Source of the DNA: an uncultured Lachnospiraceae bacterium
GTDB taxonomy: Bacteria > Bacillota > Clostridia > Lachnospirales > Lachnospiraceae
NCBI GenBank assembly: GCA_910576815.1
Contig: CAJTKA010000040.1
Coordinates: forward strand, 1-29,726
Direction of reading: 5' to 3'
DNA: 29,726 nucleotides
The notes under the pieces are model-generated. The model was given only the letters and a program-made list of their open reading frames with translations, ran no database searches and was not told the DNA's origin. This document shows positions 16,880-22,529 of this stretch, piece by piece (the first letter of the stretch is position 1; every line of letters starts with the position of its first letter). The translations under genes were made by a program, and so were the position numbers.

Positions 16880-16912
16880 AAAAAATAAAGCCGAAGCCCT
16901 CGGCTTTATTTT
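16880..16912 (-). terminator. Intrinsic terminator of the tetR-like gene
   Basis: A 13-bp inverted repeat with the core AAAGCCGA/TCGGCTTT and a 5-base loop overlaps the TAA stop at 16908-16906. On the minus strand it ends in TTTATTTTTT. It separates the regulator from the exporter genes downstream. Confidence 0.85.
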
Positions 16913-17523
16913 GAAAACACCAATTTCATACAGCCGCCCACAATGAAATCCATCCATCTCTTTTGCATGGCAACCGCCTTCTCCACATCCCTTTCATACA
17001 GCAAAAGCTGTACCTGCAGATCAATGGCGATATGTATGATCAAATGCACAAAAAAGGCATTTGGTGCCGACAGATCCTGCTCCTTCGCGTACTGCGTCAT
17101 AAACGCCAGATACCTTTTCTCGAGGAATGCCGTCACATCGTCAATAAAACTCTCATAACGGCAGCCCTGCGACTTTTTGAGCAGCAGGAGAAACGCATCG
17201 TAATTGTCATAGAGATGCCGCACCAGCGCCTCGGCAAAGCGGTCGTGATCGCCGTCTGCGTGCACATAACTTGACGGCTGCGAAAGCATCTCGCTCTCCT
17301 CGTCAAAATGTCGGTACAGAATTTCATAAACGCCTTTGATCGGTTCCTCCACAAGCGCACCGAACAAGTCTTCCTTATCCTGAAAAAAGAAATATAAGGC
17401 TCCCGTGGTGACTCCGGCCTGCGAACAGATTTTGCGCAGAGATGCCTTTGTATAACCTTTTTCACGAAATTCCTTTTCAGCGCTTTTTAACAGACGCTCT
17501 CTTGTTTCCTGTTCCTCTTTCAT
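16906..17523 (-). CDS. TetR/AcrR family transcriptional regulator
   Basis: This dimeric ligand-responsive repressor has 205 residues. The N-terminal helix-turn-helix (about 6-52) is canonical: RERLLKSAEKEFREKGYTKA, then LRKICSQAGVTTGALYFFF and QDKEDLFGALVEE. The remainder is an all-helical ligand domain without a recognisable signature. GAGG lies about eight bases before the ATG. The gene is transcribed toward the FtsX exporter genes. Sites of the type CATAAC-N-CCGTTAT are found both at its own promoter and ahead of the exporter, so it probably represses itself and the exporter and releases both when a ligand binds. The ligand is unknown. Confidence 0.92.
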   Translation of the reverse strand: MKEEQETRERLLKSAEKEFREKGYTKASLRKICSQAGVTTGALYFFFQDKEDLFGALVEEPIKGVYEILYRHFDEESEMLSQPSSYVHADGDHDRFAEALVRHLYDNYDAFLLLLKKSQGCRYESFIDDVTAFLEKRYLAFMTQYAKEQDLSAPNAFFVHLIIHIAIDLQVQLLLYERDVEKAVAMQKRWMDFIVGGCMKLVFSK

Positions 17524-17536
17524 CCCATCGCCTCAA

Positions 17537-17550
17537 CATAACACCGTTAT
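17537..17550. promoter_or_regulatory. TetR operator at the tetR-like promoter
   Basis: CATAACACCGTTAT matches the 16857 palindrome at 13 of 14 positions. It overlaps the -10 and start-point region of the tetR-like promoter, as expected for autorepression. Confidence 0.72.
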
Positions 17551-17577
17551 TTTATCACATACCTTTTTACTTTTCAA
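17549..17577 (-). promoter_or_regulatory. Promoter of the tetR-like gene
   Basis: TTGAAA (17577-17572) and TAAAAT (17554-17549) are 17 bases apart on the minus strand, and TG one base before the -10 adds an extended -10. The operator begins within the -10. Confidence 0.78.
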
Positions 17578-17647
17578 GTACTTATCGTCATATGTTTCTA
17601 TTGCACATATTTTCGGCAGCAAACTTTCCAGCGGATTTTGTCCCATC

Positions 17648-18280
17648 CTATTTGGGGATGTTTCCCAAGTCCCTGCTTTTTCCACCGTTTGCCTTGATCG
17701 TCTGCCGCCATCCTAACTGCGCCGCCATTCGATACAGAAAACGGGGAAAAGCAACTGACACATACTGATTCTCCTGCGCTTTTCTTTTAAGAATGGTATC
17801 CGACAGCACTGAAAGTGCTTTTTCAATCGGCGCTCTCGGTCCTTTTCCGCCTTCCACTTTGGGCATCATGGCAAGCGCTCCTCCACCGCCGACACCGAGT
17901 CCGCCGCCCCAGACAAATCCTGTCTTAACGCTCCAATTCTGCAAAATCTTTAAGGCAAATTCAGCCTGTATCCCTTCGTAAAATCCGCAGTTCACAATGC
18001 CGTAAATATGCAATTGAGGATTTTGCAGGCACGCTTCTTCCAACTGCACCAGACAGGACAGCAGATGTCCGGGAATGCCGTCCACATAAAGGGGAAAGGC
18101 GAAGACCCATGCGTCCGCTTTTGCCAATTCTTCGATTGTTTCTGCCGGCATTTGCGCCGCATGAAATCCAAACTCCACAATCTCCGCCTTTTCGCCGCAA
18201 CAACATTTTATTTCATCAAGGAGCGTGCCGCTGGCACTGTTTTTCACTTTCGGACTGCCGTTTATCAACGCGATCTTCAT
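17648..18280 (-). CDS. Flavodoxin-fold NAD(P)H-dependent FMN reductase-like protein
   Basis: The protein has 210 residues. Its N-terminus, MKIALINGSPKVKNSASGTL, is the FMN phosphate-binding loop of the flavodoxin_2/FMN-reductase group. WVFAFPLYVDGIPGHLLSCL and YGIVNCGFYEG form the other two flavin-contact loops. A glycine-rich stretch follows (VWGGGLGVGGGGALAMMP). The C-terminal region, with RFLYRMAAQLGWR, is an extra helix seen in clostridial members. It probably transfers electrons to a quinone, disulfide or other small acceptor, but the partner is not evident. The ATG overlaps the stop of the upstream flavodoxin-like gene by four bases, so the two proteins are made together and may form a heterodimer. 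Confidence 0.85.
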   Translation of the reverse strand: MKIALINGSPKVKNSASGTLLDEIKCCCGEKAEIVEFGFHAAQMPAETIEELAKADAWVFAFPLYVDGIPGHLLSCLVQLEEACLQNPQLHIYGIVNCGFYEGIQAEFALKILQNWSVKTGFVWGGGLGVGGGGALAMMPKVEGGKGPRAPIEKALSVLSDTILKRKAQENQYVSVAFPRFLYRMAAQLGWRQTIKANGGKSRDLGNIPK

Positions 18281-18765
18281 AAGACAATGCCCTCCAATTC
18301 TTTTACCGACTGATAAAAGGAAACCTCCTTTACCAGACCATCATAATTGTCTGCGTTTGCCTGCAGCAGCTGCCTCGCGGTTTCCTTTTCTATCTCGGTC
18401 ATGTTTTCGCCGTAAAGGTGCGCCGACAACGAAATCGTATTTTGATATCTTCGTTTGTGGTGCATCTCTCCCTTTCGCATTACGAAATCCGGATGGATGT
18501 AGGAAATCGCGCGATCCTGCACCGTTTTTACAAAGGGACTGACACTGCCGTAATAACAGCGGCTGACTAAAATCAGTTCCGTACAGCGCCCCATGTCGCT
18601 TCCCGTTTTTTCGTATCCGTCATGCAGCACGCATTCGCCCGGCGTCTTGACCCAGCAGCCAAAACAACCGATACAATGGCGAATCTCGTCCTGCGGTTTG
18701 ATCACTTTATATTCGCCCTCGACGGGAATTGAAAAGTTTTCAAGATCTGTTATGATGAGTTTCAC
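18277..18765 (-). CDS. Flavodoxin-like reductase with a four-cysteine motif
   Basis: The protein has 162 residues. It starts at a GTG (VKLIITDLEN) seven bases after GGGAGG; longer readings place that site inside the gene. Residues 31-45 read CIGCFGCWVKTPGEC, the cysteine pattern that follows the first half of FMN-reductase-like proteins of anaerobes (CxGCxxC...GxC). It may bind an iron-sulfur cluster or act as a redox disulfide. The usual N-terminal GSP loop is reduced to TDLEN, so flavin binding may be weak or shared with the partner encoded immediately downstream. The gene leads a two-gene unit under the promoter at 18851-18879. Confidence 0.82.
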   Translation of the reverse strand: MKLIITDLENFSIPVEGEYKVIKPQDEIRHCIGCFGCWVKTPGECVLHDGYEKTGSDMGRCTELILVSRCYYGSVSPFVKTVQDRAISYIHPDFVMRKGEMHHKRRYQNTISLSAHLYGENMTEIEKETARQLLQANADNYDGLVKEVSFYQSVKELEGIVL

Positions 18766-18850
18766 TGTGATGCCTCCCTGCTTTTGTCTGTATGATCCCA
18801 ACCACAATTGACGTTAACCGATATCTTTTTGTCTAATCTGTCACTTCTAG

Positions 18851-18879
18851 ATTATAAGTCATTTATCTGCCTCTTGCAA
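18851..18879 (-). promoter_or_regulatory. Promoter of the flavodoxin-like pair
   Basis: TTGCAA (18879-18874) and a perfect TATAAT (18856-18851) are separated by 17 bases on the minus strand. The repeat array begins two bases upstream of the -35, the usual place for an activator. Confidence 0.8.
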
Positions 18880-18880
18880 C

Positions 18881-18943
18881 GCATATTACCGATTGAATCA
18901 CGCATCTTACGGATCGATTCAAGCATATTACGGATCGATCTGT
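18881..18943. repeat. Three tandem 21-bp repeats upstream of a promoter
   Basis: Three contiguous units start at 18881, 18902 and 18923, each beginning GCAT and each exactly 21 bases. The consensus is GCATATTACGGATCGATTC followed by two less conserved bases. The second and third units agree best, while the first has CCGATTGAATC in the middle. A 21-bp period is two helical turns, so proteins bound to the units would sit on one face. Confidence 0.78.
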
Positions 18944-19085
18944 AAGCAAAGGTATTTATATGTCTGTAACGCATTTCATCTTGGAATCTTCCGGTAACTT
19001 ACAGCATTCAATGAAGGAATATCTTCAAATGAATTGGGTATACTCTTTTATCATAAACAAATAAACAAAAAGGAGTGAAACCACC

Positions 19086-19520
19086 ATGATCGAACCGGAT
19101 ACCATAAAGCTGCTGCGGGAATGCGACGCGGGAATCAAAATGGGCGTCGCCTCAATAGACGATGTCTTAGATTATGTACATGATGAAAAGATGCAAAAAT
19201 GCCTTTCCGACTGCAAGGAAAAGCATGAAAAATTAAAGGACGATATTCAGGTCCTTCTGGATACCTACCATGACGACGGCAAGGAACCGAATCCCATGGC
19301 AAAGGGCATGTCGTGGATGAAGACCAACGTGAAGCTGGTGATGAACGAGTCGGATCAGACCATTGCTGACCTGATGACGGAAGGCTGCAACATGGGAGTG
19401 AAATCGCTCAGTAAATATCTGAACCAATACAGAGCCGCTGAGGAGAAGGCGAAAGACATCACGAAGCGCCTGATCAATCTGGAGGAGAAACTGGCGCAGG
19501 ATATGCGGGGGTATCTCTAA
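19086..19520 (+). CDS. Helical-bundle protein, probably DUF2383/ferritin-like
   Basis: This soluble, nearly all-helical protein of 144 residues has four predicted long helices, no signal peptide and no membrane segment. Landmarks are CDAGIKMGVASIDDVLDYV, the loop DDGKEPNPMAKGMSWMKTN, ESDQTIADLMTEGCNMGVKS and LSKYLNQYRAAEEKAK. The arrangement resembles the DUF2383 four-helix bundles (ferritin superfamily). It lacks an obvious full set of metal-binding Glu/His residues, so I do not predict iron storage. AAAGGAG lies about ten bases before the ATG. The gene stands alone and ends at a bidirectional hairpin shared with the convergent cupin gene. The family call is moderate. Confidence 0.72.
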   Translation: MIEPDTIKLLRECDAGIKMGVASIDDVLDYVHDEKMQKCLSDCKEKHEKLKDDIQVLLDTYHDDGKEPNPMAKGMSWMKTNVKLVMNESDQTIADLMTEGCNMGVKSLSKYLNQYRAAEEKAKDITKRLINLEEKLAQDMRGYL

Positions 19521-19547
19521 AAAATCGCCGCTGTACGGCGGCGATTT
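19519..19547 (-). terminator. Intrinsic terminator of the cupin gene (weaker in the plus direction)
   Basis: A 10-bp stem, AAATCGCCGC with GCGGCGATTT, has a 6-base loop. On the minus strand it is followed by six U in all (19524-19519). On the plus strand only three T follow, so termination of the helical-bundle gene there would be weaker. Confidence 0.8.
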
Positions 19548-19555
19548 AGCGAGAC

Positions 19556-19885
19556 CTACTGCTCCGGCACCACCGCGTAAAACTCGATCACCTCGTCGCT
19601 CTCATTGCGCAGGCTGTGGCTGTGTCCCTTCGGGCAGTAATGACAGCTCCCCGCAGGCAGGGTCTCTTTTGTATCGTCGCAGAGCACAACGCCCGTTCCT
19701 TTTAACATGAATATGATCTCGCTGTTCGTCTCATGGGTATGTACGCCGATGGTCGCCCCCGGCTCTAAGGACGCCCGCATGATCTTACACGCCTCGTCCG
19801 TGTACATGTGCGTCCGAAACTGCTTTTCTCCGCCCTTGAAATTAGGGATGACCTGTTCCTCGATTTTTTCAAAATTTAGAATCAT
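19556..19885 (-). CDS. Cupin domain-containing protein
   Basis: This single-domain cupin_2 protein of 109 residues is a small beta-barrel that usually binds one metal. The first cupin motif is complete: GATIGVHTHETNSE with His49, His51 and Glu56. The second supplies PKGHSHSL, with His90 as the fourth ligand. These proteins act as small isomerases, dioxygenases or ligand sensors; nothing decides between them here. ACGGAGGT precedes the ATG. It follows the methyltransferase gene by 18 bases on the same strand, so the two are co-transcribed and end at the hairpin at 19519-19547. Confidence 0.88.
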   Translation of the reverse strand: MILNFEKIEEQVIPNFKGGEKQFRTHMYTDEACKIMRASLEPGATIGVHTHETNSEIIFMLKGTGVVLCDDTKETLPAGSCHYCPKGHSHSLRNESDEVIEFYAVVPEQ

Positions 19886-19903
19886 AAGTACCTCCGTTCC
19901 ATG

Positions 19904-20635
19904 CTATTTTCTAAAAATAAGATGATTAAAAAAGGCTATATTTTTATATTCTTCCAGATCACAGGTTTTCATTTCCAATGCAAGCATATTGTAATACCAT
20001 TCTTTTGCATATTTTATATCATTGTTCGAGGATAAGGCAAAGAATGTACGAAGTCCGAAGCGTTCTTCCAGCGTCAGACCCAGTTTACCTGCCTGTTCGA
20101 CCAAATATTCCGTGCTGTAGGTATCCCGTTTGCCAAACATATTGTTTTCGTTATCGCCGTCTTCCAGTAAGCCAAGCGCCGCTTGCGGATCATCGGAAAA
20201 GACTGCGCTCGCAAGGATTCGCCCGGCAAGATTATGCTTAACGATGGAAAGTCTGCCGCCCTTTTTCAGCACGCCTGCAAGTTCTGTCAGTATCCGCTCT
20301 TTGTCAGGGACATATTCTAAAACATTGTGACAGATGATAAGGTCAAAGGCAGTCACGTTTTGTCTTTTTACTTCCTCGATCCCGCCGTGAATACAGGTGT
20401 ATTCGCTACTATGATCCTCCAATTTCAAGTCAAGCATTTCTTTGCTTGGTTCTATGGCGGTCACATGATGAAAGGGTGCGTAATGGCTGGCGGTCACACA
20501 AAATCCTGCCCCGAAATCAAGAATGTCAAGAGGATGATCTTCGGGTAAAGCAAGCTGCCGAAACAGTACGTCGTAGAACATTTTTCCCCAGGGTTGATCC
20601 ATGAGGTTTCGGTAGTTGTTGATTGAACTTGGCAT
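19904..20635 (-). CDS. Class I SAM-dependent methyltransferase (SmtA/CmoM-like)
   Basis: This Rossmann-fold methyltransferase has 243 residues. Motif I is LDILDFGAGFCVTA (36-49), the acidic end of strand 2 is in VTAIEPSKEML, motif IV is FDLIICHNVLEYV, and post-motif GGRLSIVKHN follows. The N-terminal stretch NYRNLMDQPWGKMFYDVLF and the overall length recall the SmtA/CmoM group that acts on tRNA wobble uridine derivatives, but small-molecule substrates are equally possible. AGGAG lies eight bases before the ATG. A promoter with an extended -10 lies immediately upstream, and the cupin gene follows. Confidence 0.88.
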   Translation of the reverse strand: MPSSINNYRNLMDQPWGKMFYDVLFRQLALPEDHPLDILDFGAGFCVTASHYAPFHHVTAIEPSKEMLDLKLEDHSSEYTCIHGGIEEVKRQNVTAFDLIICHNVLEYVPDKERILTELAGVLKKGGRLSIVKHNLAGRILASAVFSDDPQAALGLLEDGDNENNMFGKRDTYSTEYLVEQAGKLGLTLEERFGLRTFFALSSNNDIKYAKEWYYNMLALEMKTCDLEEYKNIAFFNHLIFRK

Positions 20636-20671
20636 AGATTTGTCTCCTAACGGTCACATTTTATTGTTTTC

Positions 20672-20677
20672 AGTATA
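20672..20677 (-). promoter_or_regulatory. Extended -10 promoter of the methyltransferase-cupin unit
   Basis: TGTTATACT on the minus strand gives a TATACT -10 (20677-20672) with the TG extension. No convincing -35 precedes it. The site is about 37 bases before the start codon. Confidence 0.55.
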
Positions 20678-20697
20678 ACAATGCCATTTTCTGAGTA

Positions 20698-21024
20698 TCA
20701 CCCCAAAGTTTCTGCAAATATCTGTTTCAAAATTTCGGACGGTATCTCCTGTCTCAAATAGATTTGTAGCATCCCTTTGGGAGTAAACTTATAACCTGCC
20801 AGTTCTTCTTTGTGAAAAACAGCAGCATTTGCCTCAATGTTGATATGATCTTTGAATGGTATCAGCCGCACGAAAGATTTACCAACACAATAACTCGGCA
20901 ATTTTGCCCATAGCACCTCCTCCGGTTCACAAGCAATGCTGTCAAAAATGATTTGTCTAATCCGGTTAAACATATTGATTATCTCCGCAGGAAATTTTTC
21001 CATATATTCTTCTATTTCTTTCAT
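20698..21024 (-). CDS. DUF1801 (YdhG-like) family protein
   Basis: The protein has 108 residues. It begins MKEIEEYMEKFPAEIINMFN and continues with IRQIIFDSIACEPEEVLWAK, LPSYCVGKSFVRLIPFKDHI and FTPKGMLQIYLRQEIPSEIL. This is the compact alpha/beta layout of DUF1801 proteins, in which a Pro-rich turn and a C-terminal amphipathic helix are conserved. The function is unknown; frataxin-like folds occur in this superfamily. I start at 21024, seven bases after GGAGGG; the longer reading from 21075 runs through the promoter. It is a one-gene unit. Confidence 0.8.
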   Translation of the reverse strand: MKEIEEYMEKFPAEIINMFNRIRQIIFDSIACEPEEVLWAKLPSYCVGKSFVRLIPFKDHINIEANAAVFHKEELAGYKFTPKGMLQIYLRQEIPSEILKQIFAETLG

Positions 21025-21046
21025 TGCAATTCCCTCCACCATTCCG

Positions 21047-21075
21047 ATTATAACCTTATATACCGCGAAGCGCAA
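21047..21075 (-). promoter_or_regulatory. Promoter of the DUF1801 gene
   Basis: TTGCGC (21075-21070) and a perfect TATAAT (21052-21047) are 17 bases apart on the minus strand. The start point is about 15 bases before the ribosome binding site. Confidence 0.75.
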
Positions 21076-21130
21076 GCGAAAACCCCGTCTTATTATGACG
21101 CATAATCCGAAATCTGTAATATGCTTTTCC

Positions 21131-21958
21131 CTACTCTCCCACCTTCTGTGCGATCAGCGTATCCATACAATGCTTATGCGGCTTCCCGCCGCTGTTGCAG
21201 TCAAAAACTTCCTCCCTGCAAACATGAAACAGCCAGTCATGATAATAGCCGAATAACTCTCCCGAATACCATGGGTGCCGTTTGGATTCATCCCTCGTGC
21301 TGTCTGGCGCGCGCTTGATAAACGTTTTTTTAACAAAGACATTCATGGCATTGATGCCGCCGTCTGCCGTGTGCGCCTTCAGGCTGTCGCACAATTCTTT
21401 CCGCCTGTTCTCCTGCATAAAATGCAGCACGCCGCTGCTGAAAATGATGTCATACTCTCCCTCGGGACGGTAATCAAACAGATCCGCCTTAAAGAAGGCA
21501 ACATCTACTTTGTTGTATTCCGCCAGTTTCTTTGCTTTCTCGATCCCCTGTTCCGAAATGTCAAAGGCTGTCACCGCATAGCCGCACTTGGCAAAGAAAA
21601 CGGCATCCTTCCCCTCCCCGCAGCCAATATCCAGCACACGGTAAGGTTTGACCGGCGGCAGGATCTTCATAATGTCATAGCAGATGCAATTCGGCGTAAG
21701 ACCCCAGTAATATTCCTCCGTATTGTAGCGCTTATCATAATCCGTCACCACACTCTCATAGCCCAGCAGCGCATCCACTGTCGTATGCAGGGCCGCCGCC
21801 AGTTTCGGAAGCATCTCGATATCAGGGTACGCCGTACCGTTCTCCCACTTTGAGACCGCCTGAAACGATATGTTCAATAATTTTGCCAGCTGGTTCTGCG
21901 TCAATTCCAGTTCCCTGCGTCTTTTGTAAATAACCTCGCCTGTTTTCAATTGATCCAT
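21131..21958 (-). CDS. XRE helix-turn-helix fused to a class I methyltransferase (TehB-like)
   Basis: The protein has 275 residues in two domains. Residues 8-64 form an XRE/Cro helix-turn-helix (ELTQNQLAKLLNISFQAVSK, WENGTAYPDIEMLPKLAAAL). After a short linker, residues 85-275 form a SAM-dependent methyltransferase: motif I VLDIGCGEGKDA (108-119), acidic residue Asp133, and motif IV EYDIIFSSGVLHF (168-180). The TehB-like core is followed by a C-terminal part rich in aromatic, His and Cys residues (YYHDWLFHVCREEVFDC). The start at 21958 is nine bases after AGGAGGT. The fusion suggests either a DNA-binding protein that senses SAM or a methylated ligand, or a methyltransferase that controls its own gene. 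It is divergent from the ABC-F leader. Confidence 0.9.
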   Translation of the reverse strand: MDQLKTGEVIYKRRRELELTQNQLAKLLNISFQAVSKWENGTAYPDIEMLPKLAAALHTTVDALLGYESVVTDYDKRYNTEEYYWGLTPNCICYDIMKILPPVKPYRVLDIGCGEGKDAVFFAKCGYAVTAFDISEQGIEKAKKLAEYNKVDVAFFKADLFDYRPEGEYDIIFSSGVLHFMQENRRKELCDSLKAHTADGGINAMNVFVKKTFIKRAPDSTRDESKRHPWYSGELFGYYHDWLFHVCREEVFDCNSGGKPHKHCMDTLIAQKVGE

Positions 21959-22121
21959 AATTAGATTACCTCCTATCATAGCACATCAGCATGATTTTGC
22001 ACTCTGTCCTCCATGCCCAACTCCGCGTTCTTTGTTTCTTTCCCTTATCATAGTATAAACAAGCCGCTATTTCCATAACGCAATAAGAGAGTCCGGCAAA
22101 GCAACTCACCCAACAGTTGAA

Positions 22122-22145
22122 GATTGAAAATTATAATTTTCAATC
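22122..22145. repeat. 24-bp perfect palindrome
   Basis: GATTGAAAATTA is followed directly by its exact complement, with no spacer. It lies 24 bases upstream of the -35 of the ABC-F promoter. Lacking a loop and a T tract, it is more like a protein-binding site than a terminator; the neighbouring XRE-methyltransferase is a possible ligand. Confidence 0.7.
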
Positions 22146-22168
22146 ACGAAATTTTGTCTGCACAGTGC

Positions 22169-22198
22169 TTGACACAAACTCGGTTTCCGTGTTAAACT
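22169..22198 (+). promoter_or_regulatory. Promoter of the ABC-F leader
   Basis: A consensus TTGACA (22169-22174) is followed after 17 or 18 bases by TTAAAC/TAAACT (22192-22198). Transcription would start near 22205, just before the first upstream ribosome binding site. This gives a leader of about 325 nt. Confidence 0.78.
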
Positions 22199-22212
22199 GA
22201 ATCCATCTTGCG

Positions 22213-22340
22213 GAGAGGGGTGAAAGGATGAGAAAGTAATCTACTTTTGATCACATGAAGGTTTTTACTGTACGGGCTTTTGTTTCCGTACTGTTTTCGT
22301 GTCGCCAAAAGTGGATTATATTCTCGCCGCCTCTCTTTTT
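22213..22340 (+). promoter_or_regulatory. Attenuator: large terminator structure enclosing the first upstream frame
   Basis: Outer helix: GAGAGG (22213-22218) pairs with CCTCTC (22330-22335). It continues after a bulged G329 as GGTGA (22219-22223) with TCGCC (22324-22328). Inner helix: AATCTACTTTTG (22238-22249) pairs with CAAAAGTGGATT (22306-22317) through 11 Watson-Crick pairs and one U-G pair. A small hairpin, GTACGG/CCGTAC (22270-22291), sits inside. Five T follow (22336-22340). The outer 5' arm is the ribosome binding site of the MRK frame, and the inner 5' arm begins at its stop codon. A ribosome held there would prevent both helices from forming. Confidence 0.72.
22228..22239 (+). CDS. 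Three-codon upstream reading frame (MRK)
   Basis: The sequence is ATG AGA AAG TAA. The purine-rich GAGAGGGG, seven bases before the ATG, is a good ribosome binding site, and AAAGG lies even closer. The frame is too short for a functional protein but suits a leader peptide whose start or stop complex holds a ribosome when a drug occupies the peptidyl-transferase centre. Very short leaders of this kind are known upstream of Listeria and Bacillus genes of the Vga/Lsa ABC-F group. Its role here is inferred from its position in the attenuator. Confidence 0.62.
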   Translation: MRK

Positions 22341-22381
22341 GTGTGCGCTGCTTTCTCCTGAAAGGAACGTGAAGAAAAGCA

Positions 22382-22480
22382 ATGCATCGTCCGCTTTGTG
22401 ACATCATAGAGGCAACCGGGTATGTAATGAGAACTTTCGGCGAGGGAAGGTTCTTTTTTATTGCAGATAATATGCAGTAA
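22382..22480 (+). CDS. Second upstream reading frame, 32 residues, spanning a terminator
   Basis: The frame reads MHRPLCDIIEATGYVMR and ends RFFFIADNMQ. The ribosome binding site is weak (GAAG, seven bases upstream). The second terminator (22430-22460) lies entirely inside it, its T tract providing the FFF codons. Translation could therefore disturb that hairpin. Whether it is translated is unproven, and chance occurrence is possible. Confidence 0.33.
   Translation: MHRPLCDIIEATGYVMRTFGEGRFFFIADNMQ
22430..22460 (+). terminator. Second terminator in the ABC-F leader
   Basis: AGAACTTTC (22430-22438) pairs with GAAGGTTCT (22446-22454), nine pairs including one U-G, around a 7-base loop. TTTTT and ATTG follow. 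It lies about 70 bases before the ABC-F start codon and would end leader transcripts that pass the first attenuator. Confidence 0.75.
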
Positions 22481-22489
22481 AAAAACAAA

Positions 22490-22518
22490 CCTTCGCCGGC
22501 GGCGGCCATTTACGAAGG
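22490..22518 (+). promoter_or_regulatory. Hairpin covering the ABC-F ribosome binding site
   Basis: CCTTCG (22490-22495) can pair with CGAAGG (22513-22518), part of the GAAGGGAG ribosome binding site. Alternatively, AACCTTCGCC (22489-22498) can pair with GGCG and AAGGTT of the second terminator (22439-22452). That would open both the terminator and the ribosome binding site. The pairing is drawn by eye, and no energies were computed. Confidence 0.42.
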
Positions 22519-22529
22519 GAGTGTTGCTT

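Larger units (their letters stand above)
18766..19085. other. Intergenic control region between divergent units
   Basis: These 320 bases hold no gene that I can support. They contain the promoter of the flavodoxin-like pair, the triple 21-bp repeat, and a TATACT at 19039-19044 that could be the -10 of the plus-strand gene at 19086; no good -35 goes with it. The part from 18944 to 19030 shows nothing I can name. Confidence 0.6.
21959..22529. other. Intergenic region and ABC-F leader
   Basis: These 571 bases hold no long gene. From 21959 to 22168 I see only the leader of the XRE-methyltransferase gene and a 24-bp palindrome. From 22169 onward the region is the promoter and structured leader of the ABC-F gene, whose parts are listed separately. 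Confidence 0.7.

Noticed and set aside
18881..18943. A CRISPR array
   Set aside because: The 21-bp units are directly contiguous with no spacers, there are only three, and no cas gene is nearby.
21100..21124. A fourth, distant copy of the 21-bp repeat (GCATATTACAGAT on the minus strand)
   Set aside because: Only the first half matches, and the site is a short imperfect inverted repeat after a stop codon; chance similarity is more likely.
22070..22085. A third TetR operator (CATAACGCAATAAG)
   Set aside because: Only one half-site is present and the second half does not fit CGTTATG.
22192..22509. A 105-codon minus-strand frame across the ABC-F leader
   Set aside because: It has no ribosome binding site or family resemblance, and the region is explained by the plus-strand promoter, hairpins and leader frames.
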